From a virus: DNA of 24,667 nt. The position numbers and the translations under genes were made by a program. The DNA lies in IMG/VR virus record IMGVR_UViG_3300046736_000097, positions 1 through 24,667 of that record. The stretch is one strand, 5' to 3'. The notes under the pieces were generated by a model. The model was not told the origin of the DNA and made no database searches. It saw nothing but the letters and a program-made list of their open reading frames with translations. Shown here piece after piece: positions 6,960-15,076 of this stretch (position 1 is its first letter; each line of letters starts with the position of its first letter).

Positions 6960-8296
6960 TGTCGGACATCGTTGTCAACAGTCCTCAGAAGTTCGCCTCT
7001 CCACAGGCGGCTCTGGCGCACTACGGCAAGAAGGGCATGAAGTGGGGCGTCCGCAACGAGGGCGAGTCTGGCCGCGGACGTTCTTCGGAAAACTCAGGAA
7101 CGCCCGAGGAGATGAGCACGGCAGCTCTAGAGCAAGCCTTCGATGCTTTCAACGCCAAGCACTCCACGGAATCCCTCCAGGCCGAGGGAGTGGCGAAGAT
7201 GAAGGCTCAGATCGCCAACGATCATCCGCCTAAGCAAATCTCCGATCGTCGTGTCACCAAAGCTGAAAAGTCCGAGGCTGCTGCGGAAAGATTCCAGCGG
7301 CAGGCAGATGAATACCGGGAGAAGCTCGACGCTGTTGGTGATGCGAAGGGGATTGGCGCCAGCGTCAAGCGAGGTCACTACAACGCGGCGGTTCGAGACT
7401 CTGAGATCTATCGGGACAACGCCCTGAAGAGAGCCGAGCAACTTCGCTCTGGAAAGCTGACAAGCGATCAGAAGATGCTTATCGGTCTTGGTGCTGCGGC
7501 GGTCCTAACCATCGGCGTCGGGTATGCAGCTGGTCGCTATCAGCAAAAGCAAGCCGCGAATTTTGCCCTCAATGAGCAAAAGAAGATCGGCCTCAAGAAG
7601 CGAGACATCGACTTCGAAACCGAGCGGAACAGGACTGAGCACTCATCGCAGTTCAGGTCGATATTTGGTCATGATCCTGACTTCGTTCCTGTTGCAAGCT
7701 CGGAATGGGCCGGAGGCGGATTCTTCGCCGGCTTCAGCAACAAGAAGGCCATGGATCGACCCGAGTTCACGATCCCAAAAGACACACTGTTCCAAAGGCT
7801 CTCCAACCACCCCGAAGACAGCACAGAGTATGGTGTGAACAAGCCTGTTTACTCCACATTCCTGAGCAACGACAAGAAGGTCTACGGTGCTTCCGGCGAG
7901 TTCGGCAGTAAGGGTCTGGCTATTAACTTCACGGCCAAAGGCGACACTCGTGTGCCGAACATCAACACCACGGTCGCACACTTGAAGCAGGTTCTCAAGT
8001 CGAACGCAAATGATCCTGCAAAAGCCGCCTACTGGGACAACAACGAGAATGTGCTTACCGAGTACAAGCAGTTGTCTGGCGGCAGCTGGAGCTCTCCTAC
8101 AGCTCAGAAGTTGTTCACGTCGCTAAAGTCGTTTGGCTACAGCGCGATCGTGGATGACATGGATGCCGGATATTTGGGCGACGCGCCAGTCGTCTTCTTC
8201 GGCGACGCAAACTCAGCCACTCACGTTCCCCGAGGTCCGGACGCCAAGGTCCGAGACGCTGTCGGAATGACCAAACTGTCCGGCAAGTACGCATGA
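6959..8296 (+). CDS. KGMKWGV-motif protein with a possible ADP-ribosyltransferase-like C-terminal domain
   Basis: The 445-residue protein begins MSDI and carries HYGKKGMKWGVR at residues 21-32. A charged helical region (about 50-165) follows. A hydrophobic stretch (LIGLGAAAVLTIGVGYAAG, 174-192) could cross a membrane. The C-terminal domain (about 270-445) has TLFQRLS (Arg280), PVYSTFLSND (Ser299-Thr300), LTEYKQL (Glu368) and a terminal DDMDAGYLGDAPVVFF segment. Arg, then Tyr-Ser-Thr, then Glu in that order recalls the R-S-E layout of ADP-ribosyltransferases, and similar domains occur in phage proteins and secreted toxins. The exact catalytic Glu is not clear. Its place between terL and portal suggests a head-associated protein, perhaps carried in the virion. 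Confidence 0.5.
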   Translation: MSDIVVNSPQKFASPQAALAHYGKKGMKWGVRNEGESGRGRSSENSGTPEEMSTAALEQAFDAFNAKHSTESLQAEGVAKMKAQIANDHPPKQISDRRVTKAEKSEAAAERFQRQADEYREKLDAVGDAKGIGASVKRGHYNAAVRDSEIYRDNALKRAEQLRSGKLTSDQKMLIGLGAAAVLTIGVGYAAGRYQQKQAANFALNEQKKIGLKKRDIDFETERNRTEHSSQFRSIFGHDPDFVPVASSEWAGGGFFAGFSNKKAMDRPEFTIPKDTLFQRLSNHPEDSTEYGVNKPVYSTFLSNDKKVYGASGEFGSKGLAINFTAKGDTRVPNINTTVAHLKQVLKSNANDPAKAAYWDNNENVLTEYKQLSGGSWSSPTAQKLFTSLKSFGYSAIVDDMDAGYLGDAPVVFFGDANSATHVPRGPDAKVRDAVGMTKLSGKYA

Positions 8297-8311
8297 GAAA
8301 GGAGGTGACCC

Positions 8312-9676
8312 ATGGGAGTTCGTAGCCGTCTGAAGCACGCCTACAACGCCTTTCTGAACCGCGATCCAATCGACAGCGTCTCTCCATATTCTGGAGGATA
8401 TGACTCGGAGCTCGGGGCTGGACACGCAGCCAATCCGATGCGAATGCGCTTCGGTTTCTCTGGAGAGCGAACGATCACCTCCTCCATCTACTCGCGCATA
8501 GCGGTGGACTCGGCGTCGGTGGACATTCGTCACGTCAAGAAGGACGAGCAAGATCGCTACGTGGAGGACGTCAAGAGCGGGATGCACCTCTGCTTGAACG
8601 TCGAGGCCAACATCGACCAGTCCGGTCGGGCCTTCCTGCAAGATCTCTACTACACAGTCCTCGAGGGTGGGCACATCGCAATCTTGCCCATCGACATGTC
8701 GAAGTCTCCGAAGAATGGCGGCTTGTTCGACATCGAATCGTGGCGTGTGGGATACGTCGTTCAGTGGTACCCCCGCCACGTTCGGGTGGAGGCCTACAAC
8801 GACAGGACCGGCCGGCGAGAGCAGGTCACGGTCGAGAAGCGTTTCGTCGGACTGGTGGAGAACCCGTTCTACACCGTGATGAACGAGCCCAACTCGACGC
8901 TCCAGCGCTTGAAGCGAAAGCTCGCGCTGCTGGACCTCGTCGACGAGAAGGTCAGCTCGGGCAAGCTCGACATCCTGATCCAGCTTCCCTACCCGATCCG
9001 AGATGAGGGTCGTCGTAAGGACGCGGAGAACCGTCGGCAAGACATCGAGTTCCAGCTCAAGGACAGCGCTCATGGTATCGCCTACATCGACGCACAGGAG
9101 AAGGTCGTACAACTCAACCGTCCGATCGAGAACAACCTCCTGGCTCAGGTGGAGCGACTCCTCGAGCTGCTTTACAGCGAGTTGGGTCTGACGAAGAAGG
9201 TCATGGACGGCACGGCCGAAGAGGCCGAGATGATCAACTACTACAACCGCACGATCGAGCCTCTCATCAGCGCCGTCGCCGATGAGCTCAAGCGGAAGTT
9301 CCTGACTAAGACGGCCCGCACTCAAGGCCACGACGTCGTGTTCTTCCGCGACCCGTTCAAGCTGGTTCCGATGAAGGACCTGGCTGAGCTGGCCGACAAG
9401 TTCACCCGAAACGAGATCGTGTCTTCCAACGAGTTCCGCGGATTCATCGGGCTGCGTCCGGTGACCGACGACCCGAAGGCTGACATGCTGATCAACTCCA
9501 ACCTGACCGTCGACCAGTCGCAGCTACAAGCGCAGCAGGTCAGCGCCAAGCTGGGAAGTCCTGACGACGAGATCGTGGACGGGGAGATCGTCGAAGATGA
9601 AGAGGAAGAGGATCCGTTCGAGGAGGTCAACGCCGTACTCGACGATACCTTCAAGATGTTGGGGGTGGAGGGATGA
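8312..9676 (+). CDS. Portal protein
   Basis: The 454-residue protein fits the HK97-type portal family in length, position just before the protease and capsid, and sequence pattern. It has an N-terminal wing with YSRIAVDSASVDI and a central region with NEPNSTLQRLKRKLALLD. A stem and crown region follows (LLELLYSELGLTKKVMDGTAEEAEMINYYNRTIEPL), and then FRDPFKLVPMKDLAE. Twelve copies would form the ring through which DNA enters and leaves the capsid and on which the terminase docks. The C-terminus is strongly acidic (about 413-440). An almost perfect AAGGAGGTGA lies at 8299-8308. The stop overlaps the next start as ATGA, so the following gene is probably coupled. Confidence 0.9.
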   Translation: MGVRSRLKHAYNAFLNRDPIDSVSPYSGGYDSELGAGHAANPMRMRFGFSGERTITSSIYSRIAVDSASVDIRHVKKDEQDRYVEDVKSGMHLCLNVEANIDQSGRAFLQDLYYTVLEGGHIAILPIDMSKSPKNGGLFDIESWRVGYVVQWYPRHVRVEAYNDRTGRREQVTVEKRFVGLVENPFYTVMNEPNSTLQRLKRKLALLDLVDEKVSSGKLDILIQLPYPIRDEGRRKDAENRRQDIEFQLKDSAHGIAYIDAQEKVVQLNRPIENNLLAQVERLLELLYSELGLTKKVMDGTAEEAEMINYYNRTIEPLISAVADELKRKFLTKTARTQGHDVVFFRDPFKLVPMKDLAELADKFTRNEIVSSNEFRGFIGLRPVTDDPKADMLINSNLTVDQSQLQAQQVSAKLGSPDDEIVDGEIVEDEEEEDPFEEVNAVLDDTFKMLGVEG

Positions 9677-10302
9677 TCGACGACTCCTCTCTCTTCCACG
9701 CGCGCGCGTACGACCCGGTCGCGGCCAGGGAGTACTACTTGCGGACCAGAAAGCTGAAGGGCCGCAGACGAACAACCGCCACCAAGGCTAGTCCTGGCCG
9801 GGGTGGTCGGCGTCCATCAAATGTTCCCGCCGTTCGATCTGGCGGGGCGCCCAACCGATCGAAGACCAAGAGCCGTCGAGCTCAGCTCCTGCAACAGAGG
9901 GAGAATCTCGAGGAACGGCTTCATCGCCTTCAAGAAGTGCTCCAAGAACGCGTCGAAGCGGCCAAGGGTCGCAGCGGCGTCAAGAAGAAGCACGACGAGA
10001 AGGACAAGGCGCCTGAAACCCAGAAGGACAAGGCCGATCGCAACAAGGATGAGAAGTCAAAGAAGCTGACTCCGAAGCAAAAGGCGGAGAAGGCCAAGAA
10101 AGCCAAAGAGGATTACGAGAAAGAGAATCCAACCTCTCTTTCGGAAGACATCGACATCCTCCATGAGCAGATCAAGGACATCCACGCCAAGATAGCGGCG
10201 GCCACCAAGAGGGCTCAAGAACGACGACGGAACAAAGCTGGCTCGAACAACTCAAGGTCCGGCTCCAAGAACCGAAACTCCGACGGACCGCGAGGCCGTT
10301 GA
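9673..10302 (+). CDS. Basic coiled-coil protein, possible scaffold or head-associated protein
   Basis: The 209-residue protein begins with a conserved-looking segment, YDPVAAREYYLRTRKLKGR (13-31). This is followed by a basic Gly/Pro/Arg-rich stretch, a coiled-coil (about 65-100), a long Lys/Glu/Asp-rich region (100-150), a second helix containing LSEDIDILHEQI (156-167) and a basic Ser/Asn-rich tail. Proteins like this, lying between portal and protease/capsid genes, are candidates for scaffolding or internal head proteins, although the capsid fusion downstream may supply its own scaffold. The high charge and low complexity make database matching difficult. It overlaps the portal stop by four bases. 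No enzymatic motif is visible. Confidence 0.55.
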   Translation: MIDDSSLFHARAYDPVAAREYYLRTRKLKGRRRTTATKASPGRGGRRPSNVPAVRSGGAPNRSKTKSRRAQLLQQRENLEERLHRLQEVLQERVEAAKGRSGVKKKHDEKDKAPETQKDKADRNKDEKSKKLTPKQKAEKAKKAKEDYEKENPTSLSEDIDILHEQIKDIHAKIAAATKRAQERRRNKAGSNNSRSGSKNRNSDGPRGR

Positions 10303-10328
10303 CAGACAACCGAAAGGAGACAGCCAAA

Positions 10329-12425
10329 ATGGAAGCCGATTTCTCCGGTTACGCCACAAAGGCTGACATCAAGTGCTCCGACGGCCGGACGATCACGCCG
10401 GATGCGTTCAAGCATCAGGACACGGTCGAAGTTCCGCTCGTCTGGCAGCACAATCACGACAGCCCGATGAACGTGCTGGGTCACGCGATCCTCGAGCACC
10501 GTGGTCCTGACCACGCTGACGGCGCGGGCATCTACTGCTACGGCTACTTCAACGAGACCGAAGCCGGTGTCACCACGAAGCAGCTCGTCCACAACAAGGA
10601 CGTCAAGGCGCTGTCGATCTACGCCAACGGTCTGGTCGAGAAGGCCAAGACCGTGCTGCACGGAGCCATCCGTGAGGTCAGTGTCGTGCTCTCGGGGGCC
10701 AACCCCGGCGCCTTCATCGACAACATTCGCATCGCCCACAGCGATGGCGACCTGGAAACGCTCGCCGAGGAGGCCATCATCTACACCGGCCTCGAAATCG
10801 AGCACACCGCAGGCGACGGCAGCACCGCGACTGTCGAGCACGCGGAGGACGACGGCAACACCTCTGCAACGGATGGGGGCGACGAGGAATCGTTCGCCGA
10901 CATCTACGAGGAGTTCACTCCCAAGCAGAAGGAGGTCGTCCACTTCATGGTAGGCGCTGCTCTCGAGCAGGCCGCGACCGGAGGCGACGAAGACGCCGAG
11001 ACTGGTGTCGCACACAGCGCCGACGGAACCGATGACGCCACCGAGGAGACCTCGGAGGGCGACACCGGCGACGACGACAGCAAGACCGACACCAACACCG
11101 AAGAGGGCGACCTCGCACACAAGGAAGGCGACGACAACATGTCCCGCAACCAGTTCGAGCACGGCAACGCCGGTGGCGACACGCTGACCGGTTCCGACAT
11201 CGACACCTCCAAGAGGATCTCGCACGACGACCTCTCCAAGATCGTCGAGGCGGCGAAGAAGCCCGGCGGCTCCTTCAAGGAGGGCGTCCTCGCGCACGCG
11301 GCCGAGTACGGCATCGAGAACATCGAGCTGCTGTTCCCGGACGCCAAGCTGATGGAGGCCACGCCTCAGTTCATCAGCCGGCGCATGGAGTGGGTGGCCA
11401 CGGTCATCGGCGGCACCAAGCACTCGCCGCTCGCCGCGGTGAAGACCCTGCTGGCCGACATCACCAAGGAGGAGGCCCGCGCCAAGGGCTACATCAAGGG
11501 CAACCGCAAGGAGGAGGAGGTCTTCTCCCTGCTCGGTCGCTCGGTGCGCCCCTCCACCATCTACAAGAAGCAGAAGCTCGACCGTGACGACATGCTCGAC
11601 ATCACGGACATCAACGTCGTCGCCTGGCTCAAGGCGGAGATGCGTCTGATGATCGAGGAGGAGCTCGCTCGCGCGATCCTCGTCGGCGACAACCGTCCGG
11701 CCAACCACCCGGACAAGGTCAAGGACCCGATGGGCGCCATCGACGGCGTCGGCATCCGGTCGATCCTGCACGACGACGACCTGTACGCCATCAAGACCGA
11801 GCTCGACTCCAACGTCGACTCGCGTTCGGCCGTGCGGGGCATCGTCCGGGCCATGGACGACTACCGGGGTTCCGGTGGCGCGACCATGTTCCTGGGTCGC
11901 TCGTCCCTGACCGACATGATGCTGGAGGAGGACCGGTTCGGCCGGCCCCTGTACGCCAACCGCGGCGAGCTCGCGGACAAGGTCGGCGTGTCCAACATCG
12001 TCACGGTGGACCTCTTCTCGGAGTACACCAACCTGTTCGCGATCATCGTCTCGCTCTCCGACTACACCATCGGCTCCAACCGTGGTGGGGAGCTGACCTC
12101 GTTCGAGGACTTCGACATCGATTTCAACCAGTACAAGTACCTGCAGGAGACCCGCCTGTCGGGTGGTCTGACGAAGCCGTTCTCGGCGATCGTCGTGACC
12201 CGCGCTGCCGGCACCGAGGTGCCCGCTGGTGCCACCGCGCCGTCCTTCGATGGCGCGACTGACACCGTGACGATCCCGACCAAGACCGGAGTCGTCTACA
12301 CCATCGACGGCGAAGAGGTCACCGGTGACGTCGTGATCAGCGAGCCCACTGAGGTTCGCGCCGAGGCCGCTCCGGGCTACTACCTGCCGACCGGCACCAC
12401 CCGGTCCTGGTACTTCCAGGTCTGA
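10329..12425 (+). CDS. Prohead maturation protease fused to major capsid protein
   Basis: The 698-residue protein joins two head genes normally separate. Residues 1-140 are an HK97-type prohead protease: a His motif WQHNHD (39-44) and IREVSVVLSGANPG (114-127) with Ser118 as probable nucleophile. Residues 140-270 are an acidic low-complexity linker that may act as scaffold. From about 271 (MSRNQFEHG) the HK97-fold capsid protein follows, ending with a small beta-rich extension (about 630-698, containing TIPTKTGVVYTIDGEEV). During maturation the protease would cut itself free and trim the capsid subunit. Start ATG 10329 is preceded by AAAGGAGA (10313-10320); a TTG at 10299 is less likely. Codon use is very G/C-rich at third positions, typical of a highly expressed gene. 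An internal start exists at 11139. Confidence 0.85.
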   Translation: MEADFSGYATKADIKCSDGRTITPDAFKHQDTVEVPLVWQHNHDSPMNVLGHAILEHRGPDHADGAGIYCYGYFNETEAGVTTKQLVHNKDVKALSIYANGLVEKAKTVLHGAIREVSVVLSGANPGAFIDNIRIAHSDGDLETLAEEAIIYTGLEIEHTAGDGSTATVEHAEDDGNTSATDGGDEESFADIYEEFTPKQKEVVHFMVGAALEQAATGGDEDAETGVAHSADGTDDATEETSEGDTGDDDSKTDTNTEEGDLAHKEGDDNMSRNQFEHGNAGGDTLTGSDIDTSKRISHDDLSKIVEAAKKPGGSFKEGVLAHAAEYGIENIELLFPDAKLMEATPQFISRRMEWVATVIGGTKHSPLAAVKTLLADITKEEARAKGYIKGNRKEEEVFSLLGRSVRPSTIYKKQKLDRDDMLDITDINVVAWLKAEMRLMIEEELARAILVGDNRPANHPDKVKDPMGAIDGVGIRSILHDDDLYAIKTELDSNVDSRSAVRGIVRAMDDYRGSGGATMFLGRSSLTDMMLEEDRFGRPLYANRGELADKVGVSNIVTVDLFSEYTNLFAIIVSLSDYTIGSNRGGELTSFEDFDIDFNQYKYLQETRLSGGLTKPFSAIVVTRAAGTEVPAGATAPSFDGATDTVTIPTKTGVVYTIDGEEVTGDVVISEPTEVRAEAAPGYYLPTGTTRSWYFQV
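11121..11141 (+). promoter_or_regulatory. Internal ribosome binding site and ATG inside the protease-capsid fusion
   Basis: AAGGAAGG (11121-11128) stands 10 bases before an in-frame ATG (11139-11141) that begins MSRNQFEHG, at the end of the acidic linker. Translation from here would give a free 428-residue capsid protein without the protease. That offers a way to make many capsid subunits per protease. It is a prediction from sequence only; the fusion could instead be split by proteolysis. Confidence 0.4.
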
Positions 12426-12436
12426 GGTAGTCGCTG

Positions 12437-12820
12437 ATGGCGAGGTTTTCGGGTCTCGTCGGGTTTGCTCACACAGTGAGGACGGCCCCGGGCGTGAGCT
12501 CGGAGGTCATCACGGAGAAAGGTCCATATTTCGGCGACGTCAAGCGCAAAGCACGATCCATGCGCAACGAAACGTCGGTCAATGCGGAAGTTTCTCTGAC
12601 GAACACGATCGAGATCATGGCAGACGACTATGCCAGCGAGAACATCTTCGCCATTCGGTTTGTCGAGTGGGCGGGGGCGTGTTGGACCGTGGCGGAAGCT
12701 ACAGTCGACCGTCCCCGCCTTCTCTTGAGGTTGGGAGGTGTATATCGTGGTGCTCGCGCCAAGCAAGCCGAAACGGCTGAAGTTTCAGACGCTCCTCCAG
12801 GAGACGTCGGGTCTTCCTGA
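12437..12820 (+). CDS. Head-tail connector (stopper/head closure) protein
   Basis: The 127-residue protein matches a connector family found after the capsid gene in many actinobacterial and firmicute phages: N-terminal RFSGLVGFAHTVRTAPGV, a central ITEKGPYFGDVKRKARSM, then SLTNTIEIMADDYASENIFAIRFVEWAG and a LLLRLGGVY end. It should sit below the portal and close the head until the tail attaches. The ribosome binding site is weak (GAGGTAG near 12425). The last 74 bases overlap the next gene in another frame, and the C-terminal tail after LRLGGVY looks like an extension created by that overlap. Family homologues appear to end near that point, by recollection. Confidence 0.65.
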   Translation: MARFSGLVGFAHTVRTAPGVSSEVITEKGPYFGDVKRKARSMRNETSVNAEVSLTNTIEIMADDYASENIFAIRFVEWAGACWTVAEATVDRPRLLLRLGGVYRGARAKQAETAEVSDAPPGDVGSS

Positions 12821-13076
12821 GCCTGATGTGCACTATCAGCCCCCCACAGGGACAGAGATGACCTTTCCGGCCATCGTATACACCCTGGACCGAGAGGCGA
12901 CGCAGTTCGCTGACAATCTTCCGTATCGCAGCGCCAGTGTTTACACGGTAACTGTGATTCACCCGGATCCGGACAACGATATTCGGGACAAAGTGGCTGC
13001 GCTACCGTACTGCTCCCTTGACAGGCGCTTTGCGGTCGATGGCCTGAACCATGACGTGTACACACTTTACTTCTGA
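12747..13076 (+). CDS. Tail terminator or head-tail joining protein
   Basis: The 109-residue protein fits a widespread small phage family with the layout DVHYQPPTGTEMTFPAIVY, then SASVYTVTVIHPDPDNDIRDK and a final DGLNHDVYTLYF. Proteins of this kind, encoded between the stopper and the tail tube gene, cap the tail tube and join it to the head. GTG 12747 is chosen because GGGAGG (12733-12738) lies eight bases before it; GTG 12738 overlaps that site and GTG 12750 is also possible. The gene overlaps the preceding connector by 74 bases, which is long for this compact genome. Its exact function (terminator versus second connector) cannot be settled from sequence. Confidence 0.6.
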   Translation: MVLAPSKPKRLKFQTLLQETSGLPEPDVHYQPPTGTEMTFPAIVYTLDREATQFADNLPYRSASVYTVTVIHPDPDNDIRDKVAALPYCSLDRRFAVDGLNHDVYTLYF

Positions 13077-13090
13077 GGAAAGGAATACCC

Positions 13091-13810
13091 ATGACCGTCG
13101 CAACTGGCGAGATCGTGTGGGACGAGGCCGGTGACCGCGAGTTCGAGACCGGCGTCGACCATGGCGTGCTGTACGAGCCGGACAACTCCGGTGCGTTCGT
13201 GTCGGGTGTGGCCTGGAACGGTCTGACGACCGTCACCGAGTCGCCCTCCGGCGCGGAGTCCAACCCGCAGTACGCGGACAACATGAAGTACCTCAACCTG
13301 AAGTCGGCCGAGGAGTTCGGCGCGACGGTGGAGGCCTTCACCTACCCCGACGAGTTCGGGAAGTACAACGGTGAGGCCCAGCCCGAGCCCGGCGTCTACA
13401 TCGGTCAGCAGCGGCGTGGCACCTTCGGCCTGTCCTACCGGACGCTGAAGGGCAACGACCTGCTCGGCACGGAGTTCGGCTACAAGCTCCACCTCGTGTG
13501 GAACTGTGACGCCGCCCCGTCGGAGCGGGCGTACGCCACGGTCAACGACAGCCCGGAGGCCATCACCTTCAGCTGGGAGCTGACCACCACCAAGGTCGCG
13601 GTCGGAACGGTCAACGGCGTCAAGTACGCTCCGGCCGCCTCCATGACCATCGACAGCACCAAGGTCGACGCGGACGCGCTGGCCGAGCTCGAGGCGATCC
13701 TGTACGGATCCGACGGTGACCCCGCAGCCACTCCGGCTGTGGAGCCCACCGCGGCCCGCCTGCCCACGCCGGCCGAGGTCATCGCGATCTTCGCCGACGC
13801 GGTCGCCTGA
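13091..13810 (+). CDS. Major tail (tube) protein, copy 1
   Basis: The 239-residue protein is the probable main tail tube subunit. Diagnostic segments are GVAWNGLTTVTESPSG, YADNMKYLNLKSAEEFGATVEAFTYP, RGTFGLSYRTLKGND and EFGYKLHLVWN, ending with a linker and a LPTPAEVIAIF helix. Hexameric rings of this protein would stack to form the tail tube. Of three paralogues in the window (also at 14399 and 15784) this one lies next to the connectors and has the most G/C-biased codons, like the capsid gene, so it is the best candidate for the abundant tube protein. AAAGGA before ATG 13091 serves as ribosome binding site. Confidence 0.8.
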   Translation: MTVATGEIVWDEAGDREFETGVDHGVLYEPDNSGAFVSGVAWNGLTTVTESPSGAESNPQYADNMKYLNLKSAEEFGATVEAFTYPDEFGKYNGEAQPEPGVYIGQQRRGTFGLSYRTLKGNDLLGTEFGYKLHLVWNCDAAPSERAYATVNDSPEAITFSWELTTTKVAVGTVNGVKYAPAASMTIDSTKVDADALAELEAILYGSDGDPAATPAVEPTAARLPTPAEVIAIFADAVA

Positions 13811-13839
13811 TCGACATCTGACAGTTAGGAGGCCGGAGA

Positions 13840-14385
13840 GTGCTCACCATTCACATTCAAGGCGATGAGCTTTGGGACGACGAAGCGGAGATATTTCGCT
13901 ACACAGAATGCACCGTCCTTGAGTTCGAGCACTCTCTGGCCTCCCTGTCGAAGTGGGAGGCAAAGTACCACAAGCTGTTCCTTGTTCCGGAGAAGCACAC
14001 CGAAGAGGAGATGTTTGGCTACGTCCTGGCCATGCTTGTGACGCCGAACGTCGATCCGGAAGTGCTCTACCGTTTGACCGAGGAGCAAGTCGCCGCCATC
14101 AACGACTACATCAACGATCCGATGACGGCTACGACCATATCTGAGCTTCCTCAGCGTCGTGGACAGACGAGCGAGCGTCTCAGCTCTGAGTTGATCTACT
14201 TCTGGATGAACAGCTACGGGATTCCTTACGAGGCCCGACACTGGCACCTGAATCAGCTCTTCACGCTCATCAAGATCCACTACGCCAAGCAGCAGAAGCC
14301 CCAGAAGATCAACAAGCAGACCCGAATCCAGCAGATGGCTGAACTCAACGCCCAGCGCAAGGCGAAGTTGGGCACAAAGGGATAG
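13840..14385 (+). CDS. Tail assembly chaperone
   Basis: The 181-residue protein fits a tail assembly chaperone family: LEFEHSLASLSKWEAKYHK (residues 27-45), then a region with NVDPEVLYRLTEEQVAAINDYINDPMTATT, then IYFWMNSYGIPYEARHWHLNQLFTLIKI and a basic tail (MAELNAQRKAKLGTKG). It should bind the tape measure protein and guide tube polymerisation around it. GTG 13840 follows AGGAGG (13827-13832). Many phages extend this gene by a programmed frameshift, but no overlapping downstream frame was seen here; the next gene is a tube paralogue. The tape measure gene lies about 6.7 kb downstream, an unusual separation. Confidence 0.7.
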   Translation: MLTIHIQGDELWDDEAEIFRYTECTVLEFEHSLASLSKWEAKYHKLFLVPEKHTEEEMFGYVLAMLVTPNVDPEVLYRLTEEQVAAINDYINDPMTATTISELPQRRGQTSERLSSELIYFWMNSYGIPYEARHWHLNQLFTLIKIHYAKQQKPQKINKQTRIQQMAELNAQRKAKLGTKG

Positions 14386-14398
14386 GAAGGAGGATCCA

Positions 14399-15067
14399 GT
14401 GTCGCGAGTCGAATGGAACAAGGCGGGAGAACGGTTCTTCGAGACAGGTATCGACCAAGTGGTCCTCTATCCTCCTCTCGGGGCGGGCGTTCCATGGAAT
14501 GGCGTCGTTGCTGTCAACGAAAGCGCCTCGACGAGCGAGTTGGAGCCTCTATATTTCGACGGTGTCAAGTACCTCGACATCGCATCTGCCGAGAACTTCC
14601 AGCTGCAACTCGATGCTTTCTCTGCGCCGGCCGAATTTGGGCCCTGTGACGGCCAGAAACAGCTCTCTCCGGGCCTATTCGTCACTCAGCAGCCCCGGAA
14701 GACCTTCGGACTGGCCTATCGCACTCTGAAGGGCAATGACCTGGTCAGTACCGAGTTCGGGTACAAGCTGCATCTGGTGTGGAATTGCACGGCCGCGCCA
14801 GCGGGCAAGAACAACCAGACCATCAGCGACAACGTCACTCCGGACGTCCGTTCCTGGCAGATCGGCACGGTTCCGCCACCGGCAACCACCTTCAAGCCCA
14901 CAGCCCACGTCGTTTTGGACTCAGAACTGATTGAGCCATACGCCTTGGCGCAGGTCGAAGCTCTTCTCTACGGTCACGACAACGGTCAGGCATATTTGCC
15001 GACTGTGGCCGAGATCGTCGCCACACTTGACACTCGCATCGGCGAGCTGATCACCGAATTCATCTAG
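14399..15067 (+). CDS. Major tail protein paralogue, copy 2
   Basis: The 222-residue protein is clearly related to the copy at 13091: shared VPWNGVVAVNES, YFDGVKYLDIASAENFQLQLDAFS, KTFGLAYRTLKGND and the identical EFGYKLHLVWNC. It lacks the long alanine-rich linker of copy 1 and ends with LPTVAEIVATLDTRIGELITEFI. Codon choice is less G/C-biased than in copy 1, and it carries two ATATTY hexamers, so it is probably made in smaller amounts. It may form the distal end of the tube, an adaptor to the baseplate, or decorations. The GTG start follows GGAAGGAGGA (14385-14394). Confidence 0.7.
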   Translation: MSRVEWNKAGERFFETGIDQVVLYPPLGAGVPWNGVVAVNESASTSELEPLYFDGVKYLDIASAENFQLQLDAFSAPAEFGPCDGQKQLSPGLFVTQQPRKTFGLAYRTLKGNDLVSTEFGYKLHLVWNCTAAPAGKNNQTISDNVTPDVRSWQIGTVPPPATTFKPTAHVVLDSELIEPYALAQVEALLYGHDNGQAYLPTVAEIVATLDTRIGELITEFI

Positions 15068-15076
15068 GAGGCAGCA

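Noticed and set aside
8213-9331. A 372-codon open frame on the minus strand
   Set aside because: It lies opposite the portal gene, has no suitable ribosome binding site, and shows only composition expected from an antisense frame.
10215-11771. A 518-codon open frame on the minus strand
   Set aside because: It is antisense to the protease-capsid gene. High G/C at third codon positions creates long open frames on the opposite strand, and the translation is Val/Leu/Asp/Arg-rich with no family pattern.
14300-14420. Programmed frameshift at the end of the tail assembly chaperone
   Set aside because: No overlapping open frame continues the protein, and the next gene has its own ribosome binding site and is a tube paralogue.
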